Notes under the pieces: generated by a model
Database searches by the model: none
Told to the model about the DNA's origin: nothing
What the model saw: only the letters and a program-made list of their open reading frames with translations
In this document: piece by piece, positions 48,847-63,000 of the stretch
Position numbering within the stretch: position 1 is the stretch's first letter
How the letters are laid out: each line of letters opens with the position of its first letter
Translations under genes and position numbers: made by a program
Origin: Spirodela intermedia
Taxonomy: Eukaryota; Streptophyta; Magnoliopsida; Alismatales; Araceae
DNA length: 64,000 bases
NCBI GenBank assembly: GCA_902729315.2
Contig: LR746280.1
Location: 3,703,001-3,767,000, forward strand
Direction of reading: 5' to 3'

Positions 48847-51800
48847 TCAGTGAGCAAGCTTGGGGGATTTGCCAGGAAGAACGCTGTCGGGGAGTATCAG
48901 CTCGGGGGGGACCTCGCGGACGACCCCCAGCATTGAGTCGTACTCCTCGTCCCGGCGGGCGAACTTCTTGCGGAGCGCCTTCTCCAGATCAATCTGGTCA
49001 AAGGCCTTGGTATTCTCTGCAGCGTGGACTTGGGCCAGATTCATGTAGTTCGCAGCCGACTCGGAGATGAAGGCAATCTCTTCCTCGGTGAGCTTCCGCA
49101 GGAACCTTGCCGGATTCCCTCCCCAAACCTGCAATCGACAGCTCCAATGATTTATTCCACAACAACCATAACATATATGCTGGAAGAAAATCTTGGCAGA
49201 ACCTCATAATATTCAAACTTTTACTCGTGGGTGGGCTCATGAGTAAAGTGGGGACAGGATCTCCAAAAGTTTGGTTGAGGGTATGCAGCTGGCTTTGTGG
49301 AAAAATCTAGATGGAAATGGGTGTGAGATCAATACACATTGGACAAAGAAAGCCTTTCAGCGATAATAATCAAACGAATATAGGCCTGCGTTTTTTTTTT
49401 TGCCTCAACCGTTATTTTCTTTTGCATGCTAATCCGCCCACTTTAACAGGACTTTTGCATGCAAAGTTACGAAAAACTGTGATGAACGCTATAAGCAGAC
49501 GAGACGGTGTTCAGGGACGACCTCCCCAGAAGGGATCCTCGTGTTCTGTCTCACAAGAGCTCCGGCGGCGACCATTCCGTTCTTCTCGACCACAACTCCG
49601 TCAAGCAGGGTCGCACCCATACCAACAAACGCCTCGTCCTCTACAGTGCACCCATGTAAGACGGCACTGTGCCCTACAAAAGCCAGGCATTTAAAAGAAA
49701 ATCGCTTCCCACAAAGTAAATCCTCAAGGGTCTCGTCTCGACCCGAACCTAGTTAGAAAGAAGGATATAACATCAAGTAGGCAAAAAAGTATAGTGAAGG
49801 AAGAGAAGTTTAATCCCCACGGAAAAATGTGATTGAATGCGGCCCTGGGGCAGTCTCTTAGAAGAAAATAACCTTCTGATACACAAGATCAAATGGCAAG
49901 TGCCACTGATGCAGGCAAAAAGGGACGCAGAACCCAAAACTGAGTGACTCACCAACTGTAACGTTGTCTCCAATTATTGTTGGGAAGACCTTCCCAGCTA
50001 AATTAGACTTGGCCACATGCACGAGAGAATTGTCTTGTATGTTAGTCCCAGATCCGACTCTGATGCTGTTAACATCACCTGGAATTTGAAAGCTTTTGTA
50101 GGTCAAAGAGGACAGCAGCAACATCAAGTCTGATGCAATGGAAAGAAACGAAAAAAAAAATCTCCAACGAAGGATAGAAAAATCACAATAATCCACTGCG
50201 ATGAGAACAGTCAGATAAAAGGAAATGATGAGCTGTAAAAAAAAGCTAAATGCCACATTCAATCGTCATGCTAAATACTTCTCCACAACACCTTATCATG
50301 GCCCAAGAAATTCATAAACTAAAAGTAAAATCAGGTTTAAACCTGTGTAATGTGCAGACAAAGAATTATACGGAAATTGGTTTTCTTCATTCAACAGGAA
50401 AATGTGTGGAAACGCTCCTATACAGTGACCATATCTTTTCCCTGCAAAAGGGTGCACTGTTTATCCTCATTGGTCACCACTGACCATTGTCACCAGGCTC
50501 CTGGTTCCCCTGCCAGACACCTCCACTGTGAGGATGGTCAGATTGGTCTAGGTTGTGGGGTTAGAACCATACATGATGAAATTTATATTAAAGGTCCTTT
50601 CTAAGTTTTCTTATTTTATGCTTTTAAATAAGAAATAAAATGCCAATACCATTTCAATAAGCTTCTGTCTGACATATTTTCCATCAAAATCTTCTTCTTA
50701 ACAGCAGAGATCAAACTCTACAAAGGATGCAACATGGCACCAGGTCAATGTTACTGACATGAGGGCCCAAAGCCTTCAAGTTGGAGTCAGCACAGGATTT
50801 GAATGGAAAAACCCCAATGTCTAAACAACTCATTAACATTAGGCAAAAATCTTCACATTAATCTCCCACTGATTGCACAATGCTATCAAAAGCTGGTTCC
50901 ACAGAAGAGAAGCCCCATGAAGAGAAGAAGACAAAATCAGACACAGCATCTATTGCCTAGAAGAGAGGTTGACTAGGTAGACAAAAAAGATGCATGCGGT
51001 ACAAAAAGTCAATAACAAAACTATACAAAAGTGAAGTTCAACAGCTTAAGCCGGGAAACAGCCAAGAAAACCAAAAGATACGCCAACAAGAAGAGCCATG
51101 TACCCTACACACAAGAAATTTAGTCAAATAAATATCATTCAAACTGCAAATTAGATGTTTAAGTTGAAAATAATATTTTAAAATAGAAAACGAATCAATC
51201 AATGAAAGAAACCCTCTAGTTCTGAGATGCAAGATAGAGGGAGATACAACATAAGATCAATCCCTTAGAACACAGACCACCAATCTTCCTATTTCTCTTG
51301 CATTGGTAATATCATCTTTCAGTACCAAGGCTTTTTTCAGCCTAGACCTAATTAATCATGCGAAGATTAACCTACATCTCATCACTTATTTGTACACTTC
51401 AATCACATCGTCCATATTTTAATTTGCTCTGTAACTAGAAGACATCATTGAGACATGTCACAACAAGAGAAAAGAAATGCCCTTTCCATCTCATGGGATA
51501 GATAGGCTTCCTAAAGGCAGTAGGGAGATAACAAATGCTAAATAAAATCACAGCAGAAGGGACTGACTACATGCTACATTTAGACTAGCTAAAGGACATA
51601 AAAGCAGCTACCCATTGTTATAGATAGAATAATAACAGAATGCATAGAATCTCACAAAACATATCAAGGTTGATTTGGTTGATGTTGGAGGATCGAATAG
51701 CATTGATTTGATTGATAAACTTCAATATCAATCAGATGGCAAAGGTTCCTAGTTTTTTGACCAACCACCCTGATCAGAATCACTACAAGTAGATAATATC

Positions 51801-54800
51801 AAGGTTGGACAGCAGTAGAACATATCATACAGTCAACAACGGCAGGATCCAAGCATTTTACGAGCAGTCATAAATTGACTGACCAAATTATGGGCATAGA
51901 AAATAAAAAGAAGTAGAAAACCGAGATAAGGCTACAAACTAGATCTCAGTGGCCGGTTGTATCATGAAGAAAACTGCCATTTTCACTACGAAGTTTCAAG
52001 TTAAATTTTATTAGAGTTAGAACAACAATGCGGTTATCCAAATTTCTCAAGTAATTAAATCTTGCATCATTTATTTGAGAAGGCTTAATTCCATTGGAAG
52101 TTCTATGTCCTCCCACAATAAAAAAAAAATTGAGATGCTTGAGATGTTTGATTTGAAAAACTCTCTATAAGATATTTTTGATACACTCAAAAATAATAGA
52201 AATACTTACTGTAACATTACATTACCTGCATATAGAAGCAAATGGCAATGTTATCAGAGGCTTATATCATAAAAAGAGAACAATCATATATGCTCCGTTG
52301 GAACAACACTTCAAACACAGTTGTCCACAGTTTATTGAGCCGTCCTTGGGTCATACTTGAGGCTATACAAGGATCTCCTACGTCTACATACTATTTGTTT
52401 TGCAACACGATTTAAATCAGGTAGTGTCATGGATACTTCATCTAAATCAACCCTTTAAAAGGCATTTTTCACGTTTATTTAAAAATTGGGCAGAGAATGA
52501 GAGAAAGATTGAATAAACTACATAGGCGATGCGATCATATCTGTTGGAATATGAGTCATGATAATTAACACCATATTTTTGATCGTTTATCAAAATCAGC
52601 CAAGCTATGTACCAACCAAAAGAACATCGAATGTTGGCTTAACTTTATAGATCTATTTATACGTAATGGGCTTTCATTTCAGAAGATGGCATTAACGGAG
52701 ACAAAATATCTTTTTTTTGCAGACTACAATAAGGAAGTCCATACCTTGCTACTAGAACTAAAAGTTTATGATTTTCTAGGGGAAGGATAGACAAAAAAAA
52801 ACATATAAGATGTAGAGAGATCGGTATTTGATTGTTTCTAAAAGATACGAAAATATAGGCTTTCACTGATTCAATTTGCCAAAATTGTAGCGGATTCAAT
52901 TTTGGCCATGACATAACTTCAAGCATTTTCACATAAAAAGTTTGGCAGAATAAAAGCCTCAGGAGAAAGAGCACATGCAACACCAACAATATGTTGATGT
53001 TTATATTTGGTAATACCATTTTGAAAAGGAGAGTGACCAAACAACTGGGTGATAGTCCTATTGAATAACTTTTAAAATATTAGCAAAAAATATAATCCCA
53101 CTGCTAGTCCTGACTATTTTTCAATAGATTTAGTAAGAATAGGAGCTGTAGAAGACTGACTTCTGATAGTAATAGAATCGGTAGAAGAAGCCTGAACTGA
53201 ATTTATAGCTCACAAGCCTTAACTGGATGTCACCTTCAGTCAGTCCAAATACGCCTATCCTTTGTAAAGTACCTATGATACCAATTTTTGAGGTCTCAAG
53301 TAGTATATCTACAATTTTTGGCAAGATTATCATCATAGTGTCCGGTAGTCAATATCCAGTACAAGGATAGCTATTGGGAGATGGCTGCAGATGCGTAGCA
53401 CCTTGTCTAGTCACCTTGGAAATAAGGTGATGATCTATTAAATTCGTTAACTTGGTCGCTGCAAAAGGATTCATTCCAAATTGTCCTTCCCTGATTCGTT
53501 ATACTGAAGATATAACCTTCTTGAAAAATTATACAGGACACATTATATCTTGTACAGTGGCAGATTTATGCCAACATGCGGTTCAACCAATTCACAATCC
53601 AACCAACGACTTGGGCATTACTTTTATCCCAAAACTTTAGCCCCGATTCCAGGTTATCTTCGGATTTTTCAGCCCTGTCCACAAAACCAAGCAATTCTAG
53701 TACTGGTAATAAACCACTCTAAGTAAACACCCACAAAAAATGGTTTCTTTTTTAAGGAAGCAAATACTAATAACGGGAGTGTACCTATAGGGACAGATGA
53801 AAACTCAGCACATGCCAGAAAATCATGACTAAAAAAATGGGAGAAGGATCGGATGTAATGAAGAAGAATGAAGTACAAGATTGCAAATAAGAGACTTATG
53901 ACAAGAGAACCTAAGAGAAAACTGGATTGAGATCAGAACCGAACTGTAGGCATCATGCCAACATAAAAGATAATAAGACAAGAAAAGCCAGGAATGGCTG
54001 TGTTACGATCCCGCTACTGACATATAGAAGGCATAAGAGGGGGACACGTGCAAAGCATGTGTGAGGGCTATAAATACACCTTGGGGGGACATCAAGAGGA
54101 GAACAGTTCAGGCAGGGGAATCCTCTCGAATTCATTCCCCACCCTTTTAATCTTCTTTCCCTCTTTCCTTTCTTGTACTTCAATAGAACTGTCATCCTGA
54201 CGTTCTATACCTACAACATTGTCCCAAGTTGAGGATCTATACAATTGTTTCTCTTCTGATTCACTCAGATCCGATCCTACCAAAGGGGATCGTATCAGGC
54301 TGAAAACTCCTTGCCCATCATGAGGGATAAACAGGCTTCTCGTAAACAAGAAGGGACTAGAATAGTAACTCCAGTTACAATGGAGGGGGCTGAAAATATC
54401 CTACAATTAGACCTCATAATTAGGTCATGAAATCAGTCCCAATAAAAAAATGAAATATAAAACTGCCATCAACTGTGCCTGGTAGAGCTTTGACAGGTTG
54501 CGCAGAATGACATAAGATCTCATCGGATTCTACAAAGCATTCCATGAAATCTGTTCACAGATGTACCAAACCATCGGATTCTTCAGATAGATGATGCTCC
54601 CAAACCGTTCAGTAAATAATCTAGGTGATCAAAGATTTCGAATGAATCTCCCGCTCAATATTCTAATCATAATAACCATCATTTTGTTTGCATAAACATC
54701 TTTTACGGCCCAAATCTTGTCCACATGACACAGCTACACCAACCCTAGCCTCATAGTAACCTTTCAGTCGTCAGAATATGCTTACCACAATAAATGGGAA

Positions 54801-57800
54801 GCTAAAATCCCCACAAACCCAAGGAAATGAAGCACTCAAGGGAAGGCATCATTACACCATTATATTTCATATCTCCAAACCAGAAATTATCAATTATTAT
54901 ATGCATATTTAAGCATAATACTGTGTCTGGGTTGATCATCATTCCTTTGCCCTAGTGCCTTCTCTACAACCTTAACTTGTCATCTACCCTTTTTATTTTA
55001 CCATCAGTAAAACTCTCATAACTCTCATAACTTGGCAGATATATGGATTCCTATAAAACTCTCATCGCAATCATGACCAGTGTATACAGACACGTGACAA
55101 ATTCAATCTGTAATGACAATCAATTACCAAGTAGGATGACCATCCACACTTGACTCTTGAACTTGTTGTCTTTACTGCTTGCATGTACCAGCCTTATTCT
55201 TCAATCCATTCAGCTGTATGAACCCAGCTACTAAGCCTTATGCTTTCTGAATAGAAATCATATATAGATTACTATTTTCACCTTAGAATTTCCCTCCACC
55301 AACGAAAGAATAGATGACTAATGTCATGAACGTTCACAGCAGGAATCCATGTTGATTTCAGCGAAAACATAATGCCCTTTACTAATTGTAATCAATTAGT
55401 CTCTCCATTATTCCACGTCACAAAACATGCTCTTGACCCTTGCTTTTGAAGAAAGGGATCACATTTACTAAATGAAACCGTCAATCCTTTTGCCAATGAA
55501 CTGTGCTCCATATAGAATTAAATACACTTGCGGTGAATGAAAACAAATTTTCACAACATGGGGACCCAATTCGACTCATGATTTAAATCTATTTACAATC
55601 CCAAAGTAAATTAGAATAAATTAAGGTGCATAGTTGAAATTTTTAAGGAAATAATCTTTAATAGAGTTCTGTTCAGGTTCACATTGGAGTAAAACCTGCC
55701 CTCGTTAGTTCAATTCAGTTCTTTCCCTAATCTCAAAACAGTACCAAGTTAGCCAAACTTCGTGGAGTGGAATATGGAGCCATCTTTTATCACCATTTAT
55801 AATACATTTTTCTATCAGCATATTGTTTCCTTATTACATTCAACATAACCCTGATCTTCTGAACAAGCTTGGGGTCCCCACTGAAGGCTTCTCTCACATT
55901 ACAAAAGAAATTAAACAGCATGTACACATGCATGGCCACTCCAATACCCAAATATAATGGTATGCTATCCCTTCTTCCCAAAACGCATCTTCAATCAACA
56001 AAAAAGGAGTCAATCGATATCACTTGAAATTACATATTTTGTTCCTGTTTGACCAGCCTAGCTGGGTAAACCATCTACATTCCTCAGTTAAAGGCGTATA
56101 TCTGTGTTCTGCTGCTGCTGCTATGGCCAAGACAAGAAGCCAAATGAATGAGCCAAGAACAAAGAAGATGAAGTGGTATTTGCTACAAATTATCAGTTAC
56201 AAAGACCCTTGCAGTTTTTAAATTTAATAAAACCATTTACCTAATTCAAGAATTATAAAGAAGAGAATATTATTCTGTTCTAATAAAATCTTTCGAAATA
56301 AGTCAAACACAATGAAAAATTTCTGTAGATAAGGCGGGTTTTACATTTCACAAAAGAATAATATGCCCCATGGAACAAGATTTTATTAATTTCATGAAAA
56401 ATATCATAAAAACTTGAATGCTAAAGTCATATCAGATTATGACTTGAAGTCGCTAAATGTCAGCATCTTGTAATGTTCTCTCTTATGATGTCTGTCCTAT
56501 GAAGTGGTTATCTTCAGACTATAACAATGCGAGAATCCAATGTGTTTTGAGTGCTCCGCTCTTGACAGCAAGTAGCATTGTTTAGAATTTCTTTTCTGAA
56601 GAATGGTGGCCATGTAGTACAGATGGCAGCACGTTCATGAAATTTAAATGCGTACTGCAAGAACAACAATGTGTTTAAGAGGACCAAGACAAAAATCAGC
56701 ACCTTTACGGCCTAGGAACCAAAATGAGGTCCTGGATGATGCATAAGGTCTGGTTTGAATATGTAAAAAAATAATAGAAAGAAAAATCAATTATTATGTC
56801 ACACATAAAATGACATACATACGTCCACAATAATAAAATCATGTGAATAATGTTCACACTAATAATATCTGTAAACTAACACTTCCTTTAAGAACATTAA
56901 ATTTATTCTAAATTTTATCAGTAAAGTCGACTTAGATTCCACTGCAGATATGAAAAAGAACACGAGCAATCTAACATCTCGTAAAAAAAATAAAAATTGT
57001 GATAAAAAATTCATACATACTAACAAACCTATTGTCACACCTAAAGAAAAGAAATATGACAGTACATAAAAGATTATTTATCAACGAAAAGCAAGAGGAG
57101 AAGCATTCTATACATTTCCAGATAAGAATCTATTATTTGGAGTTACAATCACAAATTTTATTCAACGTCAAGAACTGTTTACATCATGTTTATCGATTTT
57201 TTGAAAAATTCCAGAAAGGAGTTAAAAATTTGTATAAATAAATTACTCCCACAATAAAAATATTCAAACTACCGGATCACAAATTAGAAAAAAATCTGGC
57301 AAATGGGGTGGCATCATCAAAATATGGAAATTCATACGAAAATTAATGCAAAAACAACAAACAGTCTAGAACTCTAGAAAGTACTTACCTCTCAAAACAC
57401 AACCATACCAAATTGACGATCCCCGCCCAACTTGCACATCACCAATCATAGATGCACTTGGGGCAACAAATGCACTCTTGTCAACACTCGGTACCTTGTC
57501 AAAAATATTCATGAGAGTCCGATGTCTAGAGACTGAAAGGTGAAAAAAATATCAATGTTAATCTGGAAAATGTGGTGCAAAGCAGACGTGAATCAGTTAC
57601 AAACTTAAAGTTTCAAGATAAATATAAACAAAAAAGTTCAGCAACTTGACTGATAACATCATCCCAGAATTTAAAATGGACATGAAGGAGGAGGCAGCTA
57701 GACAGGGAGAGTGGGGCGTAGGGTGAAGGGGACTGCAGCCTCAAAGGACGAGTATGTAGCCTGAGAGGGATGGTACCTCCAGGGGAAGGAGGGTGCTCAA

Positions 57801-59423
57801 ACTAGCACAATCTAAATATGTAACTGCACTTGTGATTAAACCTTTATTTAAGGATATAACAATAATTCATTCCCATTTGCAGAGTAAACCCAATCATATT
57901 TGATTCCATGAGCGATAATGTGCCAGATAGCACCACAAATCCATGGCAAGAAAAATTAAATATCAGACAACGTAGTATTTGGACAAGCCTCATCCGTCTA
58001 TGCTCCAACTTCCCCACGTGAAATACTGAATGAACGTAATGTGTGATTCAGTGCCAGAAACATGAAATGATCAAATCAATAGCAAGAAAGAATGACAAAA
58101 AGAAGAACTTGTAAATAAAGAAAAGTACAAGAAACGCATCAACTGATAATTAAAAAAACCTACCAGACATCTAGGAAATTAAGTGATGCCTATTGCAAGA
58201 TAACTCCTATCACAAGAAAGATGAAAAGAACATGAATCCTTACTAATTTTGAAGCGGCACATTCACTTCATTGCATGATATCCAATCAACTAAATTTTGC
58301 GTCAGATCTACTTAGAAAATCATTTTTGAAACCAATAGATATTGCAACAATCAATAAAATAGATAATTTGGTGTATCCAGTCTAACACAAATGTAGGACT
58401 GAAATCCTATCCAACCTTCTTGCGGACGTGGGAACGAATTCTCAGAGAAAAAAGCAGCATGCTTCTTTGTGCAAATAAACCAGCGTCTGCCTTTTAGTCT
58501 TCACACCAATATTCAACAAACAATCAATCTCAACAACACAAGTATGGGCACATTAGATCGTCTCCTGATAATTTAGTTCGATCCAATTAAAAAATTTGGT
58601 TCAACACACAAATTTCATTTCATAAGCGGATAAGTTAGGTAGCATTCAGACATGACATTAAGACCCCAAAATATTTGCTAAAGGTTCAAGAATCAGATAG
58701 CAATAAGCCTAGTGTATCAGGAGAAGGATATGATGCTAGCATTCGGCAAACAGTTTAACAAAACATTATGAGAAAAATGAAAGGATAATTCATCAACGAC
58801 GAGAGCCTCCATATAACGATGATAATGAGATTTAAGGGTTACTTGTTCCACACCGTCTATCACAGCAGGGCAAACACCAAACAAAAGAGTGGTTAATCAA
58901 CATACTAAAAATTTATGTTTCCTCCTTTCTGGTTCTAGACAGGAAAATGAATTGATCACTACAAAGAAAAGAATCACATCGCCCATGAAGTCCCAATTTC
59001 TCAAAACAAAAATCTGGGAACCTCAGAGTTTTACTAAGTGAATAATACATAAGTATGGACGACCTTTAAGAAATTTGAGGCAATCAGTAAGAATAGACTG
59101 CAACTTTCGAATCCCAGTTTACGCCCAGATATGCAACGACCCACCCATGCCTTCCAGTTTACACCCTAAATAATGATAAAGTGAGAGATAGGCAGCTCGT
59201 TGCAGTCAGAAAGATGGGGGGAAGGTCGCATTCAACATATCGATCCAAGAGGGATCCCGAGAGGCTGAAATGGGGAAAAAACGGAATGGCAGACCCATTG
59301 CTCCTTACGCTGTTCCTGGAAGTAGTAGTTGCCCTGGAGGCGGCATCCGAGGCGGTCCAGCGCCTGTCCCGTCTCCCGGATCCAAAACCCCACCGTGTAG
59401 ATTGCCTTCCCCAGGGTCCCCAT
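48847..59423 (-). CDS. Gamma carbonic anhydrase, mitochondrial complex I subunit
   Basis: This is a plant gamma-type carbonic anhydrase, part of the matrix-facing trimer attached to the membrane arm of complex I. Five exons on the minus strand: 59309-59423, 57389-57532, 49953-50078, 49522-49673 and 48847-49128, giving 272 residues against about 275 in Arabidopsis gamma-CA1. The N-terminus MGTLGKAIYTVGFWIRETGQ matches the family exactly in style. The left-handed beta-helix runs through SAFVAPSASMIGDVQVGRGS to IPSGEVWGGNPARFLRK. All three zinc-ligand histidines are present: His107 (LVHVAKSN), His130 and His135 (GHSAVLHG), so it is a potentially active gamma-CA1/2 type rather than a CAL protein. 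All introns are GT-AG. Intron 2 is 7.3 kb and holds a copia relic and a solo LTR. The gene stands head-to-head with RER1. Confidence 0.95.
52330..53050 (-). mobile_element. Decayed Ty1/copia element in carbonic anhydrase intron 2
   Basis: On the minus strand, pieces of a copia polyprotein occur in the correct order but in several frames and with stops. Near 52950-53050 HSPFQNGITKYKHQHIVGVA resembles the integrase segment SPQQNGVVERKHRHI. Near 52330-52450 EVSMTLPDLNR then RRRRSLYSLKYDPR resembles the RT segment EVYM.PPGF..VCRLRRSLYGLKQAPR. A TGGTATCATAGG string (53280-53291, minus) could be a decayed initiator-Met tRNA primer site. Gag and most of the polyprotein are missing. It is a dead relic in the same orientation as the host gene. 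Confidence 0.65.
54001..54297 (+). mobile_element. Solo LTR, 297 bp, with perfect 5-bp target duplication
   Basis: The unit starts TGTTACGATCCC and ends GGGATCGTATCA, a 12-bp terminal inverted repeat with one mismatch and TG...CA ends. GGCTG stands directly on both sides (53996-54000 and 54298-54302). A TATA box, TATAAATA, lies at 54069-54076, followed by a pyrimidine-rich stretch as expected of an LTR U3-R region. The unit lies in intron 2 of the carbonic anhydrase gene, antisense to it. No second LTR or internal region is attached, so it is a solo LTR and probably young. Confidence 0.85.
54069..54076 (+). promoter_or_regulatory. TATA box of the solo LTR
   Basis: TATAAATA, 68 bp into the LTR, on the strand opposite to the host gene. 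Confidence 0.6.
54303..57388. other. Rest of carbonic anhydrase intron 2
   Basis: AT-rich intronic sequence. Frames such as 55790-55981 (minus) and 56999-57241 (plus) match no known protein. Further transposon debris is likely given the intron's size. Confidence 0.5.
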
Positions 59424-60027
59424 CGCCGGCGTTACGATCCACACCGCGAGAGAGAAAAGGAGAAATGGCGTCGGAGGAAGATCGGCCCCGTCCGCCAGCG
59501 ATTGAACCGGCCACTAGCGGCAACGCCTGCAGCCCCCTAGTTGAGGAGGTTGTCCCGCCGGTGATCGGAAGACTACCATGAATGACATAAATACCCATCG
59601 TTATTCCCAGAATCCCATTCCTCTCAGACGCTACGCGCGAGTGAGCTCACCGACCCATATTTTTCACTGGAGGATCCATCGTCCAGTCACTCACTCAAAA
59701 TGTCCTCTCTCGCCGGCTGCCTCTGGGTCTATTGATAATTTCCTTCGGGAATGGAGATTTTCCTACTTATCTTCATGGTGGTTAGTGTAAATAGTTATAT
59801 ATTGGAGGCATTTAATTCCTGCTTTCGTTTCGACGGTGAAGAACATTAAAATTGACCGATCAGTCCTCTTCTTTGTCCTCAAAGAAACCAGTAGACGGTA
59901 TAGCTCTTTCTTCTCGACCTGCTGCGGCGATTTCTTAGGGTTTCCTTTCCTCGCCTGCCCTCTCCGCCGGGCGCTGACTCCCCTCCAGATCCATCGCCAG
60001 CTTCTGTCCTCTCGGCCAGATCCACAT
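59424..60027. promoter_or_regulatory. Divergent promoter between carbonic anhydrase and RER1
   Basis: 604 bp separate the two start codons, which point away from each other. The span must hold both 5' UTRs and both core promoters, so regulatory DNA may be shared. No clear TATA box was fixed; a TATATATT lies near 59796. Confidence 0.5.
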
Positions 60028-63000
60028 ATGGAGGCGGGTTCATCTGGAAATGGGGATGGGGCAGCGCCCACAGCTCTGGCCAAGTGGGGGAGTGACGTCT
60101 CGAGGGTGTTTCAGTACTACCTTGACCGCTCGACGCCGCACACCCCTGGAAGGTGGTTGGGGACACTCGCCATCGCCATGGTCTATACGCTAAGGGTCTA
60201 CCTGCTACAGGGCTTCTACATCGTTACCTACGGTCTCGGGATCTACCTTATCAACCTGCTAATCGGGTTTCTCTCCCCAATGGTGGATCCCGAGATGGAA
60301 GTACTTGGAGACGGGCCTTCGTTACCTACCCGCGGTTCCGACGAATTCAAACCCTTCATGCGCAGGCTCCCCGAGTTCAAGTTCTGGTAATCCTTCAAAT
60401 GGCACGATCCGCTATCTCTTTATGCGTTTGGCCAGCCCTTTCTGAACGTCTTGCGTACCGATGGCCTCGTTTCCTCATTTTTATCATCAATCTTTTTTAA
60501 CCTGCATTATATTTTTTCAGTTGTTTTCAACTCTTTCTCTATCTGGAAGCCATATCCTCTGTGTATTGCAAGGGTTTGTCTTCAGAATGAAAATCGTGGA
60601 TCGTCATTTTTCTGACGAAGAAGTAGTTCTCGGGTGCTCAGTTTATTTGAGACGATTAGGAAAACGGTATGAAATATATTTTAGTTGAAAAATTATTGCA
60701 AATCTGGAACATAAATTCGCTATCTGATGATAGTACATTTGAACTTTTCGTAAAGATTATTGAAAATCAAAATGTTTTCGACACGATTCTTTCATGCCCT
60801 TTGGTGTCAGAGTAGTTGAGAAGAATCTTTTCCATCTGTCATGTGTAAATAGGTATACACAGTTGGATGTTTTATCCTCTTTTAGGGCTTGATGGAACGA
60901 TGACACTGTTTGCTTAGTTTGATTATCGACTAGCACATTTATGCGATCAAATTCCATTTTAGAAATTTTCTGTGAAGAAAGAACAATTCCTCCCTATTCT
61001 ACTCCTCAAATGAATGACATTCTAATTCTATATCAGCATGAATAGAATGTCAATGGTATGAGGGTTAACATGACAACTTGGAAAGAAAAATGCTTCCAAA
61101 GAGGGATATTGAAGGCAGCCTTTTTCCCTCTCCGTTTTAGCAGTTGACTTTATTATGTACCTGATGTTTTTGTAGCAGATGTTACATTTTTCATGCTTCT
61201 CATATAGTGCAAAATGTTCGGCAGAGAATCCCATAGTATATAAGAAGCTGTATATTTTCTGTTGGAGATGCTCGGTAAACCTTTTCAATTGATGGCCGTT
61301 ATCTTTCCCTGAGGTTTTTTTCCTTGAATTTGCTTGACTGTTGAATTATATTACTCTAATGAACTTAAATTCCTTGCTTCACCTTTGTGCTTTCCATTCC
61401 TCATTAAAAATTCTTTGCCTGAAATAACTCCAGTTGTGGTTTATTTCACTATTTATAAATAGCATCACTTCCAAAAACTCTGCAGTTAATTGTATAAGAT
61501 GAACGGAGTTTAGATTATTTGTACTTCAGAATCAGGATATTAGTAATAGTAATCCTTATGAATCTCTACATAACCATGCCATCACATGCCTATGTCAAGT
61601 TCTAATGAGAAATGCATCAACTCTCATTTTTCGGGTTTTAAATGGACTTGTTGGACATCAAGTAAACCAAAACATATTGGATTATGTGCAAGCACATCTT
61701 CTGGAGTTTCTTAGGAGATAACAACTGACGTTCACTGCAATATTCGGCTCAATTCCAGGAGATAACATCTTCTGGAGTTTTAAATTGATTTATTATTTGT
61801 ATGCATGAGCTGATGTGTTTAGATGCATTTCTCTTATTCATTGTTTTGTATGTTTCAATTCGACCCAATTAAATTAATTTATTTTTCGTATGCATGAGTA
61901 GATATGTTTAGATGCATTTTTCTTATTAATTGCTTAGTATGTTTCAATTCCATGTCTACCTTGCATCGGTATTACACACTCAGTATCGGTGATCTATTTC
62001 CAAAGGGTCAATATGTGTATGTTTCGGTTTGATGATTTATTTTAAGCTTTGGAAAGTACTCTTTAGGTTACCTTCAGACGCAATATATCTCTTATGAGTG
62101 TTCATATTCAAGCGAATATTGAGAGTTTTGTTGATCTGTCATTTGTCCGATTTTCATTAATGTTGGCTATAATTTTCTTGCGACCTCAAATGGCTTCCAT
62201 GTCATAAAAAGCATATAAAAAATTAAGAAACACAAGGTTATAAGTAATTCATTTATTAGGAGACTATTTTATTATATTCAGCCTTCAACTCAACCTGGCT
62301 ACTGTATTGGCTGGAGGTGAAAACTGGAAATGGAAGAATAGTCTATAAACCCTTGAAAAATCTTACTACGTAAATGTAGTAATGCCAAAAAATTTAACGG
62401 CTTACTATTAGATATCTAGCATTGTATAGCGGATCTTGGGTTTGACAGGTAATCAATACGTCAATGTCTATGATTTTAAAGGTGAATGAGACATTTTTAA
62501 TATTCTAATAATAAAATGGCGTTAATGATAAACATGAATGAGTTCGTTGTCAACTTGACAAACATTTGGGAGATTTTAGTTGCAGGTTTCCTACACTCTT
62601 GTGATTAATACTTCACGTGCTGAGGTTACCCTTGCATCCAAGAATTTATAAAACTATACTGACGTGAAAGCTATAGCACTTTCACCGCATGTGAAAGCTT
62701 TGGATATACTGCATCTACAATGTTATGATTGTTATCAGTTGTCGCATCACATGATAAACCCCACTGTATCATGCATCAAAATTGGAAGCTGCATCTCTCT
62801 TTTTAACTTTTGTCGACAGCATGAACCATATTGGATGCACTTATGAACCCCATATGCTCTTTTTCGGGTCCATAAGGCCGATTCATTGGGAGGCTTTGAT
62901 GTCTTATGATTCTATACATTCAGTAATGCACGTTTGAGAGTTGCCCATTTATCATGAGATGATCCCAGGAATAGATGTCATCTCAAGACCCCAAAGAACT

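Noticed and set aside
54092-54349. 85-codon minus-strand frame
   Set aside because: Lies inside the solo LTR, antisense to its TATA box; no known domain.
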